From Pogostemon cablin (Eukaryota > Streptophyta > Magnoliopsida > Lamiales > Lamiaceae), in the NCBI GenBank assembly GCA_023678885.1, contig CM042965.1, positions 26,455,777-26,519,776 of the forward strand: 64,000 nt of DNA. The letters are read 5' to 3'. Shown in pieces: positions 33,060 through 44,882 of this stretch (the first letter of the stretch is position 1; every line of letters starts with the position of its first letter). Made by a program: the position numbers and the translations under genes. The notes below the pieces were generated by a model. The model saw nothing but the letters and a program-made list of their open reading frames with translations, was not told the origin of the DNA and did no database searches.

Positions 33060-35800
33060 ATCCATTTTTTTTTCCTCACTAACTAATGCTCCTTCTTTTT
33101 TTTTCTCTTTTACAGATTTTACTTTCATATTATTTATAATCTACTCTAATTTTTTTGTTTTTTATACTTTAATTTGATCATATATGCAGGTTCAATCGTT
33201 CTCCTTAATTAAATCATTATATTTTTTTATTTTTTTTCTTTTGTTTTTTTTTAATCCTCTTTTTTGTTTTTTTTTTTGTTCTCTAATGCTTTTTTTTCGT
33301 CTCTTTTACAAATTATACTTTTATATTATTTATAATCTACTCTAATTTGTTTTATCTTTTATACTTTTATTTGATCTTATATGCATGTCAATCATTCTCC
33401 AAAAAGGTATCATTATACTTTTCAATTTTTTGTTATCTTTTTTTTTCTCTTCGACTTTTGTGTGTTTTTTTTTAATAATTCTATAAATTTAATTTTTATA
33501 ATTTAATTTATTTATCTTCTTTTATACTTTTATTTGATATTATTTTTAGGTTTAATCATTCTCATATTTGATCTTATTTATATGTCTAATCATTCTCTTT
33601 TGAGGTATTATTCTTTTTTTTTCTATCTTTTTTTTTTAATTTTTGTGTTTTTTCTTTATACTAATTCTATGACCCTATTTTTATATATTAATATTCTATC
33701 TTTTGTTCTTTTTTTTAATCATATTTTTATTATTATTTTTCTCTAATGCTTCTTCTTTTGCTTTTCTTCATAGATTCTATTTTCATATTATTTATAATCT
33801 ACTCTAATTTATTTTGTCTTTTATACTTTTGTTTATATGATTTTATATGTAAGTTCAATCATTCTCCTTAAAGGTATCATTATATTTTTTAATTTTTTGT
33901 TGTCTTATTTTTTTTCCTCTTCGATTTTAGTGTATTTTTTTTAATAATTCTATAAACTCTATTTTTGTAATTTAATTTATTTTTTCTTCTTTTATTTTAT
34001 TGATATTATTTTTAGTTGTAATTATTATCATATTTGATATTATTTGTATGTTCAATCATTCTTACTTAAGGTATATTCTTTTTTTTTTGTCTTTTTTCCA
34101 TTTAATTTTTGTGTTTGCTTTATAATAATTCTATTAACCCAATACTTATATTTTAATATTCTTTCTTTTGTTCTTCTTTTTAATCATCTTTTTATTATTT
34201 TTCTCTAATACTTATTCTTTTTCTTATCTTTTATAAATTCTACTTTCATATTATTTATAATCTACTCTAATTTATTTTGTGTTTAATATTATTTATAATC
34301 TACTCTAATTTGTTTTGTCTTTTATACTTTTATATATTATCCTATATGTAGGTCCAACCATTCTCCTTATAGGTATCATTATAATTTTTTATTTCTTATT
34401 ATCTTTTTTTTTTTATTTTGTATTTTTTAAATAATTCTATAAACTCTATTTTTATAATTTAGTTTATTTTATCTTCTTTAATACTTTTTTTATTGATATT
34501 ATTTTTAAGTTTAATTATTATCATATTTGAACTTATTTGTAGGTCCAACCATTCTTATTTGAGGTATATTCTTTTTTTCTATCTTTTTTCTATTTAATAT
34601 TTATGTTTCCTTTATAAAAATTTTATGAACCCTATTTTTATATTTTAATACTCTTTCTTTTATTCTTCTTTTTAATCATATTTTTATTATTATTTTTTCT
34701 TTAATACTTCTTCTTTTTCTTCTCTTTTATAGATTCTACTTTCATATTATTTATAATATACTCTAATTTATTTTATCTTTTATATTTTTATATGATCTCA
34801 AACACACATTATTTTTGTAATTTAATTTATTTTTATCTTCTTTTATACTTTTATTTGATTGATATTATTTTTAGGGGTTTAATTATTATCGATATTATTT
34901 GTAGGTCCAATCATTCTTATTTAAGGTATATTCTTTTTTTTTTTGTCTTTTTTTTTCCATTTAGTTTTTGTGTTTGTTTTATAATAATTTTATTATCCCA
35001 ATTTTTATATTTTAATATTCTTTCTTTTGTTCTTCTATTTAATCATCTTTTAATTATTTTTTTCTCTAACGCTTTTTTTTTTCTTCTCTTTTATAGATTC
35101 TACTTTAATATTATTTATAATCTACTCTAATTTATTTTATCTTTTATACTTTAATATATGATCTTATATGTAGGTTCAATCATTCTCCTTACAGGTATCA
35201 TTATAATTTTTAATTTTTTGTTATCTTATTTTTTTCTCTTCGATTTTTTTAATAATTCTATAAACTCTATTTTTATAATTTAGTTTATTTTATCTTCTTT
35301 AATACTTTTTTTATTGATATTATTTTTAGGTTTAATTATTATCATATTTGATCTTGTTCGTAGGTCCAATCATTCTTACTTGAGGTATATTCTTTTTTTC
35401 TATCATTTTTCTCTTTAATTTTTATGTTTTCTTTATAGAAATTTTATGAACCCTGTTTTTATATTTTAATACTCTTTCTTTTGTTCTTCTTTTTAATCAT
35501 TTTATTATTATTATTTTTCTCTAATACTTCTTCTTTTTCTTCTCTTTTATAAATTCCACTTTCATATTATTTATAATCTACTCTAATTTTTTTTTGTCAT
35601 TTATACTTTTATATAATCTTATTTGTAGGTTCAACCATTCTCCATAAAGGAATCATTATAATTTTATTTTTTTATCTTATTTCTTTCTTCGATTTTTGTG
35701 TTATTTTTTTACTAATTCTATAAACTATATTTTTTATAATTTAGTTTATTTTATCTTCTTTTAAACTTTTATTTGATTGATATTATTTTTAGGTTTAATC
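33060..35800. repeat. ~460-bp degenerate tandem array, pyrimidine-rich plus strand
   Basis: The landmark TTATAATCTACTCTAATTT recurs at about 33133, 33326, 33794, 34256, 34299, 34749 (variant), 35112 and 35574, mostly 360-470 bp apart. Each period also holds a TATATGTAGGTTCAATCATTCTCC-type phrase, TCTATAAACTCTATTTTTATAATTTA and a C/T run. The plus strand is extremely T-rich and poor in G over 2.7 kb. Open frames inside (for example 33534-33746 and 34792-35130) encode only Phe/Ile/Leu/Tyr-rich low-complexity sequence and are not taken as genes. Confidence 0.75.
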
Positions 35801-36796
35801 CTACGTCGTTGATTGCTTTCAATCACGATTATTCATTCTTTCAAATTATTCTATATAAACATTTTCATTACCTAACCAAATTATTGCTTTTACTAAATTT
35901 ATATTGTTAAATAAAAATAAATAAAATTTAAATAAAAAAATCCGTTATTAATATAATTAAATTTCATGATTGAAATAAAAATATTAATTAATTGGACGAA
36001 TACTAAAATGTATATTTGGTAGTTGGATTAGTATGATAAGTGGGTTTCATGGAAATATTTTAATTGTTTTGGGTGGGTACTAATATTAAAAATTGAAATG
36101 AAACTATTAGAATGCGACGCCCAAAATAAAAAATGAAACCAATAAAACAGACGAAGAGGAGACTCCTTAATTAACTTGGATAAAGAAAATGATACACTGA
36201 TAGAAAGACATGAGGAGTAAAAGAAAAAATGTCAATGATACTATACCATTAATCATATAATATAATAATCTTTATAATACTAAATGAGGGTTTTGTGAAG
36301 CTGATGTGTCAAGCTCTAAAACATCCCTTATGACGTGTCCAACCTACAGAAACTTCTTGCTGATTTGTCAATTTTACATTTTTTTGGGCTTTTTAATTCA
36401 AACTTCTCTGTGCGTTTTACGTTTCCTCACCTTTTGAATTTTTAATTACACCAGGTGCTCATTATTGCGTCTAATTAAATTCACATAATTTAACCCCGCC
36501 CCCCCCCCCCCACTTTTGAATTTTTAGGTAGATCAGGGGCTTATTATTGTGTCTAATTGCAACATGGATAGGAAAGATGAGGAGTATCAATTAAATTTGG
36601 GGATAATACTTCTCATTCAACATTTTATAGAGACTGAGAAATGAGAGTTGCATATTATGAACATAATATGAATGCCTTAAAGTTTTAGAGTAACCCTCAA
36701 TGCGCGTTTTTCTCATATTTAATCTGTCTTTACAGGTGTAACAACAAATTTTGTATTTATAATAAAATAAATACAAGTTAATTACAATAATAATCC
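35801..36796. other. Intergenic sequence
   Basis: No gene is seen. A short poly(C) run lies at about 36500-36511. A decayed MITE-like segment without clear ends lies at about 36005-36150. Confidence 0.4.
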
Positions 36797-37684
36797 AGAA
36801 GGATTAAACTTGATAATTAAGGAAGCAATCTCTATCAATCCTCTGATTTTTCTCTCGAACCAACGTGGACTTTGACTTTGACTGGTTGTGCTGACGGCGC
36901 TGACTGTGTTGACTGCGCTGACTTTGACTTTGTTGACTGGAGTGTAAGCTGACTGTGTTGACAGCGTGTGTGGAGTCGGATATTCAATTAAAGCTTGTCC
37001 GAGCTCGAATTTAGTACTTTGTAACGTTTATCCAGAGGCGTCGAGCCTTTGTTTGGATTAAATGTATTTAATGTGAAAACACTCGATCTGGGGGGCTCAG
37101 CACCTTAATCCCGGGTCGTATACTGTTCTTGTCTCGAAGAACACTGAAGAACTTAACGTATGCAAAACACTCGATCTGGGGGGCTTAGCACTTTAATCCC
37201 GGGTCGTTTGTCGTTCTTGTCTTGAAGATCCTGAGGAGCGTTGCTCGTATTTCAATCTCTTCAGAGTGTCTGTGTCTTCAGATGCTTTAGTGTGTTCTTG
37301 GAATGAATGGAGAAGACCCCTTTATATAGGTGAGAGGTGAAGACCCCCTCATAAATGTCCTGCATTCTGATTGGTCCAAAGTTATTTGGGCCATATCCTG
37401 CGGGCTTGGGCCTCCACTTGTTTGGGCTGTAATCAGGCCTATTTTATTTGAGCCTGATTTAATTTGTATGGGCTTGTTTGACTTCAGTCAGACCTCCTTT
37501 AATTTGGGGCTTATTTGACTTGGGCCAGGCCTCATTTAATTTAAGCTCCATTTAATTTGTTGGGCCCAAATTATTTATTAATTCTTTAGGAATTAATTTA
37601 TTTAAATTCCAAAATAAATTAATATTTAATTAATAAAATCCACATGTCGCCATTTAATTGGACCGTAAATTTTAATTGCTTACA
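36797..37684 (-). repeat. Left LTR (3' LTR in minus orientation)
   Basis: Nearly identical to 43385-44273, with a few scattered substitutions. It contains a duplicated phrase, ACTCGATCTGGGGGGCT..., at about 37080 and 37168. The minus-strand TATA box is at 37317-37330. Confidence 0.85.
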
Positions 37685-37871
37685 AATGCCCCCTTGCGAT
37701 TTGTTCACAGACGCCATGTCTTGTTGTGAAGGAATCGCAAAAGTCCCTTTTATTTTCAGCATTTATAATTTGGGCTTTTGCAATTGAAAAAAAAAATTAC
37801 TTTTTCCAAATAAACTTTTTTCTTGGCCCAATTTTAAGTGGCCCAATTTATTTTCTTATGCCCAACTCCAA

Positions 37872-37990
37872 AAGAGAATATGGAATAAATTTGTTTTTGT
37901 CCATAAAGATAAGAGAATATGGGACATATTTGTTTCTTGTTCACCAAGATAAGAGAATATGGGACATATTTGTTTCTTGTTCACCAAGAT
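37872..37990. repeat. 40-bp tandem repeat, three copies
   Basis: Units beginning AAGAGAATATGG start at 37872, 37911 and 37951. The last two are identical over 40 bases; the first is diverged and one base shorter. Confidence 0.9.
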
Positions 37991-38020
37991 AATTTCCATA
38001 ATTTGTTGCAGCCTTTTCAC

Positions 38021-38030
38021 TATATAAGAA
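38021..38030 (+). promoter_or_regulatory. Candidate plus-strand TATA box upstream of the PMD gene
   Basis: CTATATAAG lies in the sequence TTTTCACTATATAAGAAGG, with CT-rich leader-like sequence 30-80 bases downstream. It is the best-placed promoter for the plus-strand PMD gene, although the ATG is 1.87 kb away. Low certainty. Confidence 0.35.
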
Positions 38031-38479
38031 GGCCCAAGGTCTTTGATTTTTTTCACCAATCGAGTGTAAGACATTTACAGCTCTTCTTTTCTTTTCTCCA
38101 ATTTTCTTCACAGGTAGCATAAATTTTTTACTTCTTTGTAGACTTCTTTCTGCTGAGATATCAAGGGAGAATACCTTTCATACTAGAAATGTAATCACTC
38201 ATCACACTTCTTTTTTTTGGTTTTGTTTTTTTTTTTTTTCGATTCCTTGTGTAAACCCCAAAGTGGAGCTATATATTTGCAAAAATATTTTTTTTAACCT
38301 CGCCATTCTTCTTCTTTGAGGAAATCAATGACGAGCCTCGTCCTTGCCCATCTTCCTTTTCAAAGGAATCGACGGTGAGCCCTGTCCCCTAACGGTTGCC
38401 CCTTTAACATTTGTCCCTCGGTTGTCCCTTTTTCGGAGTTAAAACACTGTCCCTCAATAACAGTTGTGTGTGACTAGCG

Positions 38480-39475
38480 GTAGTCTGATGACAAAACTGA
38501 GGCGGAAACTTACTGGCGCGAGGCAGTGACCGGCTGCTACGACCACGAGCAAGGGCACAGTGTGATACGTGGCTTTCAGCGGCAGCATCGTAAATGATCA
38601 TGATTAATGAGTATTAATGACGCGATCGACATTGGGGATTTACAACGGTGAATCGTTATGTGGTGGTATGCGGTGATTTGTTGAGGCCGAGTAACGATGT
38701 GCTCTTTGCAGCGGGAGGTGGATGCGTGGGCTCGCGGTTTCCAGAAAGGTGGTCGATGGTGCTTCACGGCAGCGAGCGGCGAGAGGCAGCAAACTGGCGG
38801 TGGATTTCAGGCGAGAGAGATGTCCTTGGCAGACAAGATTGACCGGTGTGGTGGAAGTGGCGACTGGGCTCGCGGTTTCCGGCGGCAACGCACATCAGGG
38901 AATCGGCTGCTGATGGGCGCTAGTGGTGCTGGCGGCGCATGATTGATGGCAATGTGAGCGTCTGTCAGAGATCACGGCTAGCGAGCAGATCTGGCGAGGG
39001 GTACGATGGCCGAGTGCAATGGTGGCGGCGAGAGTTCGATTGCTGCATCGCGATGGGGTTCTCGGTGATGCCGACGACTGATCGACGATTCCAACAGATG
39101 GCAGTCGATGAGAAAGTGAGCGACTCAGAGACCCGCGACCTGCTGTGGTTCCTCTTCGGCGATGGCTTTTTGGCAAAGGGGTCGCGATTTCGCAATCAGA
39201 CCGGTAAGCTCGGACGTCGACCGATGTGTACCTGGATGGCGCGCTCTTGGGCAGAGAGGTGTGTCGGTGTGAAGAGAATTCTCCAGTGGGTGCTGCGACA
39301 GTCGGTGGTGAGCAACGAGGAGATTGGTGGCTGGCTTGGTCGGAGTTTCTGGGCAGCGACGATCGCGGCGAGGCTGGAATCCGGCTTCAGTCGGTGGGAT
39401 TTGCGGGGAGATGATATCCGTCATTTTCTCCTCTTTTCTGCTTCTGAAGAGAGAAATCTCCTTTTCCAATTTTGA
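38480..39475. other. GC-rich island of unknown origin
   Basis: About 1 kb is strikingly GC-rich in an otherwise AT-rich window. Overlapping open frames exist on both strands (plus 38939-39475, 178 codons; minus 39125-39484, 119 codons). None shows a recognisable domain; the high GC content alone makes stop codons rare. The phrase GGGCTCGCGGTTTCC or similar occurs twice (about 38730 and 38868). It may be a captured fragment of a host gene's leader or promoter. Confidence 0.5.
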
Positions 39476-39895
39476 CTTCACCATTTCAATTTTGACCCTT
39501 AATTGGGCTCAATTTGATTCTCAAAGGCCCAATTAATTAAATTGATTTGGGCTTGCTTTAGTTGCATACTAATCTTGGGCTTTAATGTTGATTTATTTGG
39601 ACCAACATTTCCTTTGTCCCTTATTACTCCCACTTAGCCTGATGGATTTAATCGAATTTAGGCCTATTATTTGACACACTAGTCAATTTGGGCTTGAGAC
39701 CCACCATTGTGCTCCTTTCAATATTTAGACCCTTCCCATCATACATTTAATTTATAATTTTGAATTTAATAATTAATTGACCCATGAATTTATTTTGGGC
39801 CTTTTAATTAATTAAATCAAAGAAATATAAATTAATTCGAACCACTTTTGCTGATATATTCTCTCATATTTCCTTGCAGTTAATTCAACTTCAAG

Positions 39896-42696
39896 ATGGT
39901 TTACTTCGCTGGTATGGTCATAGATTCCAATAAGCGCCAATTGGTGATTCTTGACAATAAGAACTCACCATCCGAGGGAGCAACTTATCTTCCGATTGAG
40001 AGACCCTTGATGGGTGCACCTATAGACAAAATTCCTTGCGAGAATAGCGAACCTGATCTAAAGACTTGGACTGAAGATCTGAACTTGGGTGAAACCGAAG
40101 TTGTAATTTTGAAGGCGATTAACCATACCGAAGATGAAAACCTTGACCCTTTGCCCACATTAGGGCGCCGAATAATTGATGATCATGCAGCGTGGGGCAA
40201 TTCGGTGAATTTTCCTGGAGAATTCCGTTATACTCCTGGCTATTGGGAATGGACTGAAGTTGTCCTAAGCAGATATCATGACGATCTTGCAAGAATAAAG
40301 ATTTATGACCCAATTTTTGCATCCTTATTCACATACGACTGCAACCAAGAGATCATCAAAGCTTTCTGTGAGGCGTGGTGCCCTGTTACCAACACTTTGC
40401 TCACTTCTTTTGGAGAAATATCAATTTCTCTATGGAATTTGTACAATTGGACGGGCTTGCCACTAGCCGGTCATTTATATGAAGAGGTTGTGCCCGATAA
40501 ACCTGAACTCTTCAATGATCGTGACCTCAATGGCTTACGTATTCCATCTAGTTGTCGGCACTTGCTGCACGCCTATCATAGACTTCGCAGTCTTGATGGT
40601 ACTGACTCTGTTTCACTCACTCGATGGGTAAAATTTTGGTTTTGTCGGCCTATAACATACAAGAAACCTCCTGTACGTGTAGAGAAGAGTAGGAAGAACC
40701 GCCGCAAGAAAACACACAACCCAAATGGGATTATTGGTGATCATAAGAAATGGACCTCTGCAGAAACAGGACCCTTCAAAATGCTCGGTATTGATGTTAT
40801 GCACCAAGATGAGACATATCTGGCTGCTTATCTGGCTTGCTGGCTTTGCTCTTTCGTACTCCCTACCGATGAAGTAGATTTAATACGTCCTGGAACCTTT
40901 AAGGTAGTGAGTTTGATGGCTACAGGAAGGTCAGTTGGACTTGTCGTCCCAGTCTTGACGAGTATCTATAGAGGCTTGAACAAAATTTCAAATGATCATA
41001 GACCCTCTGAGCTGAAGTCAACATTTCCCGTACACTTTGTGTACACCTGGTTGGCTCATTATTTCAATACTCATTATCCAAATCCACATGAACTGAAGAT
41101 CCCTTTAATGGTAACATATTCAGGTAAGAATGGAGCAAAGTTCTTTACTCCAACTAATGCTCGCAAAAGACTTCAAAATGGAAGTAACGCTTCCTTGCTT
41201 TGTAATGTTCGCCGAATAAATAATCTAAGGGAGTATATTGATATTGACCAAGCATCTTGGCGTGATTGGGGCTTTTCATTGCTATTCGTATGAGTTATCT
41301 CACTCTACGACAAAATGGGAGATTTTTTATTGAACCTTACAGCCCACATCGATTCAGCTGTCAATTTGGCTTTTATCAAGAAGATACTCCAGGGAAACTG
41401 AGAACAGACCTTCGAGAGTCTACTTTAGAGCAAGGGCTTCAGCTTTGGAGGCGATGTATCTTACGCAATTCTCGCTCTAAAGCTACTTTTCCATGCGCCC
41501 CCCACAGAGTTCAGAAACTTCTGCTCACCAAAGTATGCTGAGTGGTCCTCTCAAATTCATGGGACTTATTTTATAGATCATATGGCGGATCTAATCAGAA
41601 TTGTTCCGAGCCACACCGTAGAAGAAGAAGTTGACATTATTGGCAATTCGGATAATGCCAAGATTGATGAAGCAACTGTATCGTTAGAAGCCCCACCTCC
41701 TCAGAAGGTGATTGTTGGAACGTCAGGTGTAGCAAAAAAAAGAAAGAGTGGTCTCTCTTATTCAAATGAGAGTAGCACAGACCGAAACTTGAAGAGGACC
41801 AAAAGAGGCGAATCTCCTGTGCACGTCCTGATAACTCAAACCGAGGTTTTCAATCCCCTTTTTTAATTATGAATTCCATACTTCCATACATATAACTATT
41901 TTCTAATATCCCTTTTTTTGTAGCATCTGGATGCTGTATTTGGCTCTGATTATGACGAACTTGAGGAAGAAGGATCAGCTTCCGCTGTAGCCCTTAAAGG
42001 CTTAGTAGATGATGTAAATCAAATTTCTCCTATTGTGCCCGAGTCTCATCCTCCAATTACTACAATGGAAGCTCCAGAAATTACAATATTTTTAACTTTG
42101 ATGCCGAGATCACGGATGCTAGAAAACTAGTTAATATGAAAGTGTGGAAAAGCTTTCAAGATAAGTTGAAGAGGACTTCTGTCAGCTCCTTATCTTCTAT
42201 GCGGAAAGAGGGACTCAAAATGGTGAATAATTTCAAGAGTGCTCCAGAGATTGACGGATCTGCTTTAGAAGCATCATTTGACTTCTTATTTACTAAAGCT
42301 GATGCATATGATGCCGTGAAGATAAAACTTGCTGATGGGCTATCCAGGAGAGAAGTTAATAAGCGAATGACCGATGCAAGGAAGCGTGCTGATGAACACA
42401 AAGGCAAAGAAGCTGTAGATATCAAGCAATTGCAAGAATCCGAGACTAGGTTAAAGCAGATTGCGGAAGAAATTGAGACCCTGTTGAAGGAGAAGGAAAC
42501 AGTATCCCGAAAGATTGAACGTCTTCGTGAATCCATTCAAAATGCAAAGCTTGGAGCCCAAACTGCTGCCAGGGACATTGGTGTACTAAAGAAAATACCT
42601 ATCCTAGAAGATTCCATTACTGATGAATTAAGGACTGTTACACAAGCTTTGGAGGCCGCTCGAGATGAGTTATCCAGTATGAATATTTTTCATTAG
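39896..42696 (+). pseudogene. Plant mobile domain (PMD) protein gene with C-terminal coiled coil, frameshifted
   Basis: PMD (aminotransferase-like) proteins act in gene silencing and development in plants (MAIN/MAIL family) and are often carried by transposons. The first piece, 39896-41293 (465 residues, MVYFAGMVIDSNKRQL), holds the PMD: FCEAWCPVTNTLLTSFGEI, then LYNWTGLPLAG and the later LAAYLACWLCSFVLP. The frame shifts near 41270 and returns near 41490, giving 41266-41541 and then 41582 onward, with a basic AKKRKSG. An intron with GT at 41846 and TAG at 41921-41923 removes a stop and joins ITQTE to HLDAVFGSDYDEL. Another frameshift near 42090 leads to 42136-42696 (186 residues), strongly helical (ETRLKQIAEEIETLLKEKE), a coiled coil. 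The gene is antisense to the host LTR element. Three small frame breaks make it probably non-functional, unless they reflect unseen splicing. Confidence 0.75.
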
Positions 42697-43002
42697 TTTG
42701 TATTGAAACCATTTCATTTAAATGTCTTTTTTTTGAACTGTAATGATATTATCAATAAAATCCATATTCTCTCTTATCTTTTTTTCTCTTCTTATTCATC
42801 ACTGCATCTTTGGCTTTGCTTTACTGCTTTTAGGATGTTTACCTGCTGCCTTTATATCTTAATTTGCTTTTTGCTTCACAAATTTGATACAAACAAACGA
42901 AAACATGACTGAACTTAACAAATGTTAAGCTACCTACGTATCTCTTTAAAGAGAATCAAGTCATAACGTAGTTCAAAGGGACATGGTTTTTGATTGGGGG
43001 TG

Positions 43003-43345
43003 CCGTGCACAGTTTATACTCATGCGGGCCAGGAGTGTGTCGTGCACAGTTTATACTCGTGCGGACCAGGAGTTTGTCGTATACAGTTTATACTCGTGCG
43101 GACCAGGAGTTTGTCGTACACAGTTTATACTCGTGCAGACCAGGAGTAACATGCAGTTTAGGCTCGTGCGTCATGGAGCGTGGTGTTTGAATTTGCTGAC
43201 AACTTATACTCATGTCAATGAGTCTTGAATTTGAACTTGTAGACAGTTTATACTCGTGTCAAGGAGCCTTGCATTATTTGTGTCAGATAGTTTAAACTCA
43301 TATCAAGGAGTATCATGTGGACAGTTTTAGCTCATATCAAGGAGC
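43003..43345. repeat. 37-bp tandem repeat, four good and about five decayed copies
   Basis: CAGTTTATACT recurs at 43010, 43047, 43084 and 43121 (period 37), each followed by CGTGCGGACCAGGAGT or a variant. Looser copies follow at about 43154, 43201, 43243, 43286 and 43321. Overlapping open frames are a by-product of the repeat. Confidence 0.9.
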
Positions 43346-43384
43346 GTAATATCTTGTAGTTGTTTTACGCGTAATAGCGAATCT

Positions 43385-44273
43385 AGAAGGATTAAACTTG
43401 ATAATTAAGGAAGCAATCTCTATCAATCCTCTGATTCTTCTCTCGAACCAACGTGGACTTTGACTTTGACTGGTTGTATTGACGGCGCTGACTGTGTTGA
43501 CTGCGCTGACTTTGACTTTGTTGACTGGAGTGTACGCTGACTGTGTTGACAGCGTGTGTGGAGTCGGATCTTCAATTAAAGCTTGTCCGAGCTCGAATTT
43601 AGGACTTTGTAACGTTTATCCAGAGGCGTCGAGCCTTTATTTGGATTAAACGTATTTGATGTGAAAACACTCGATCTGGGGGGCTCAGCACCTTAATCCC
43701 GGGTCGTATACTGTTCTTGTCTCGAAGAACACTGAAGAACTTAACGTATGCAAAACACTCGATCTGGGGGGCTTAGCACTTTAATCCCGGGTCGTTTGTC
43801 GTTCTTGTCTTGAAGATCCTGAGGAGCGTTGCTCTGTTTCAATCTCTTCAGAGTGTCTGTGTCTTCAAATGCTTCAGTGTGTTCTTGGAATGAATGGAGG
43901 AGACCCCTTTATATAGGTGAGAGGTGAAGACCCCCTCATAAATGTCCTGCATTCTGATTGGTCCAAAGTTATTTGGGCCATATCCTGCGTGCTTGGGCCT
44001 CCACTTGTTTGGGCTGTAATCAGGCCTATTTTATTTGAGCCTGATTTAATTTATATGGGCTTGTTTGACTTCAGTCAGACCTCCTTTAATTTGGGGCTTA
44101 TTTGACTTGGGCCAGACCTCATTTAATTTAATCTCAATTTAATTTGTTGGGCCCAAATTATTTATTAATTTACTTTAGGAATTAATTTATTTAAATTCCA
44201 AAATAAATTAATATTTAATTAATAAAATCCACATGTCGCCATTTAATTGGACCGTAAATTTTAATTGCTTACA
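43385..44273 (-). repeat. Right LTR (5' LTR in minus orientation)
   Basis: Direct copy of 36797-37684. The minus-strand TATA box is at 43905-43917, followed on that strand by CATTCATTCCAAGAACACAC, a plausible RNA start. The inner edge runs into TAGATTCGCTATTACGCG, which does not match a standard primer-binding site. Confidence 0.85.
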
Positions 44274-44671
44274 ACAGGGCTTTTGGTGTGTGGCTGTTCC
44301 CTTTAATTTCTCGTCTTTGCTCTTCTTCTTTTAAGATATACCTTGTGTCTAATAGCCAAATGGTACATCCTAATTCTACCTATGAGAACATTATGAATGG
44401 ATCAGAAACTTTGACTTTTACCTCATTATCTTTTACATGAATAAAGTTGTAGCTACGGAAACTACAACTAACCACTTGATTCAAGATTGAAACCAACAAC
44501 GTCTACAATGGTAATGCTTACACATTGTTTATAGGCTCTTTTCTTAGGGGAAATAATGATGTAGGGAAAAGTTATGTGGTAATATTTGCGTTTGTTGTTT
44601 GAACAGAATAATTATGCCTTCCAAGATTTCACATAATGCATCTAGGAGAAATCTCATCACACAATTGAAAG

Positions 44672-44862
44672 TATTTGACAGAGAGCAAAGGAGTTGCAAT
44701 AGGATGTATGATATTATCTCTCTCATTCTTGGGAGCATGGCCTGAAATGATGACCATCCTCAAAACGCGTGGACGCCTCCTTCAACACACTTATCTTGGT
44801 GTAACTATAGCAGCTGTTATCATTGCTTTCACATTTGGCCAAATTGGAAGCAACATGCATGT
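44672..44862 (+). pseudogene. UPS: Ureide permease (UPS) N-terminal fragment
   Basis: The frame reads YLTESKGVAIGCM..., then LSFLGAWPEMMTI, RGRLLQHTYLG and IAAVIIAFTFGQIG. This matches the N-terminus of plant ureide permeases (ESKGGAI..., FLGTWP, RGRLPQHTYLDYTLTNLLAAVIIA), plasma-membrane transporters of allantoin, uracil and other heterocycles. About seven residues between HTYL and AAVIIA are missing in frame, and the frame ends soon after at 44882. No further UPS exons are seen within the next kilobases. It is a truncated gene relic, lying directly outside the right LTR of the PMD element. Confidence 0.75.
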
Positions 44863-44882
44863 GATAATGTGTAATATGCTTT

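Larger units (their letters stand above)
36797..44273 (-). mobile_element. LTR element carrying an antisense PMD gene
   Basis: Two direct ~889-bp repeats (36797-37684 and 43385-44273) bound 5.7 kb. The minus strand looks like the element's sense strand: the LTRs then begin TGTAAGCAATT, a TATA box CCTATATAAAGGGG lies inside each, and the inner edge of the left LTR is preceded on that strand by a purine tract GCAAGGGGGCA (plus 37686-37698) in the polypurine-tract place. No primer-binding site with TGG and no target duplication were recognised, and there is no gag-pol. The interior holds a PMD gene on the plus strand, a GC-rich island and two tandem-repeat arrays. It is best called a large non-autonomous (LARD-like) element. 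Confidence 0.7.

Noticed and set aside
33534..35130. Membrane-protein-like ORFs in the T-rich array
   Set aside because: Phe/Ile/Leu/Tyr-rich translation results from T-rich DNA; no start context, no homology, and repeat periodicity explains them.
38404..39484. Genes on either strand in the GC-rich island
   Set aside because: Six overlapping open frames with no domain; high GC lowers stop frequency. Kept only as an island.
42983..43228. Cys-rich repeat protein
   Set aside because: Several frames are open over the 37-bp tandem repeat; there is no independent support.
43003..43345. CRISPR array
   Set aside because: The repeats are contiguous with no unique spacers, and this is plant DNA.
36797..44273. 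Plus-strand orientation of the LTR element
   Set aside because: On the plus strand there is no TG start, no TGG primer site after the left LTR and no purine tract before the right LTR; the minus strand has better signals.
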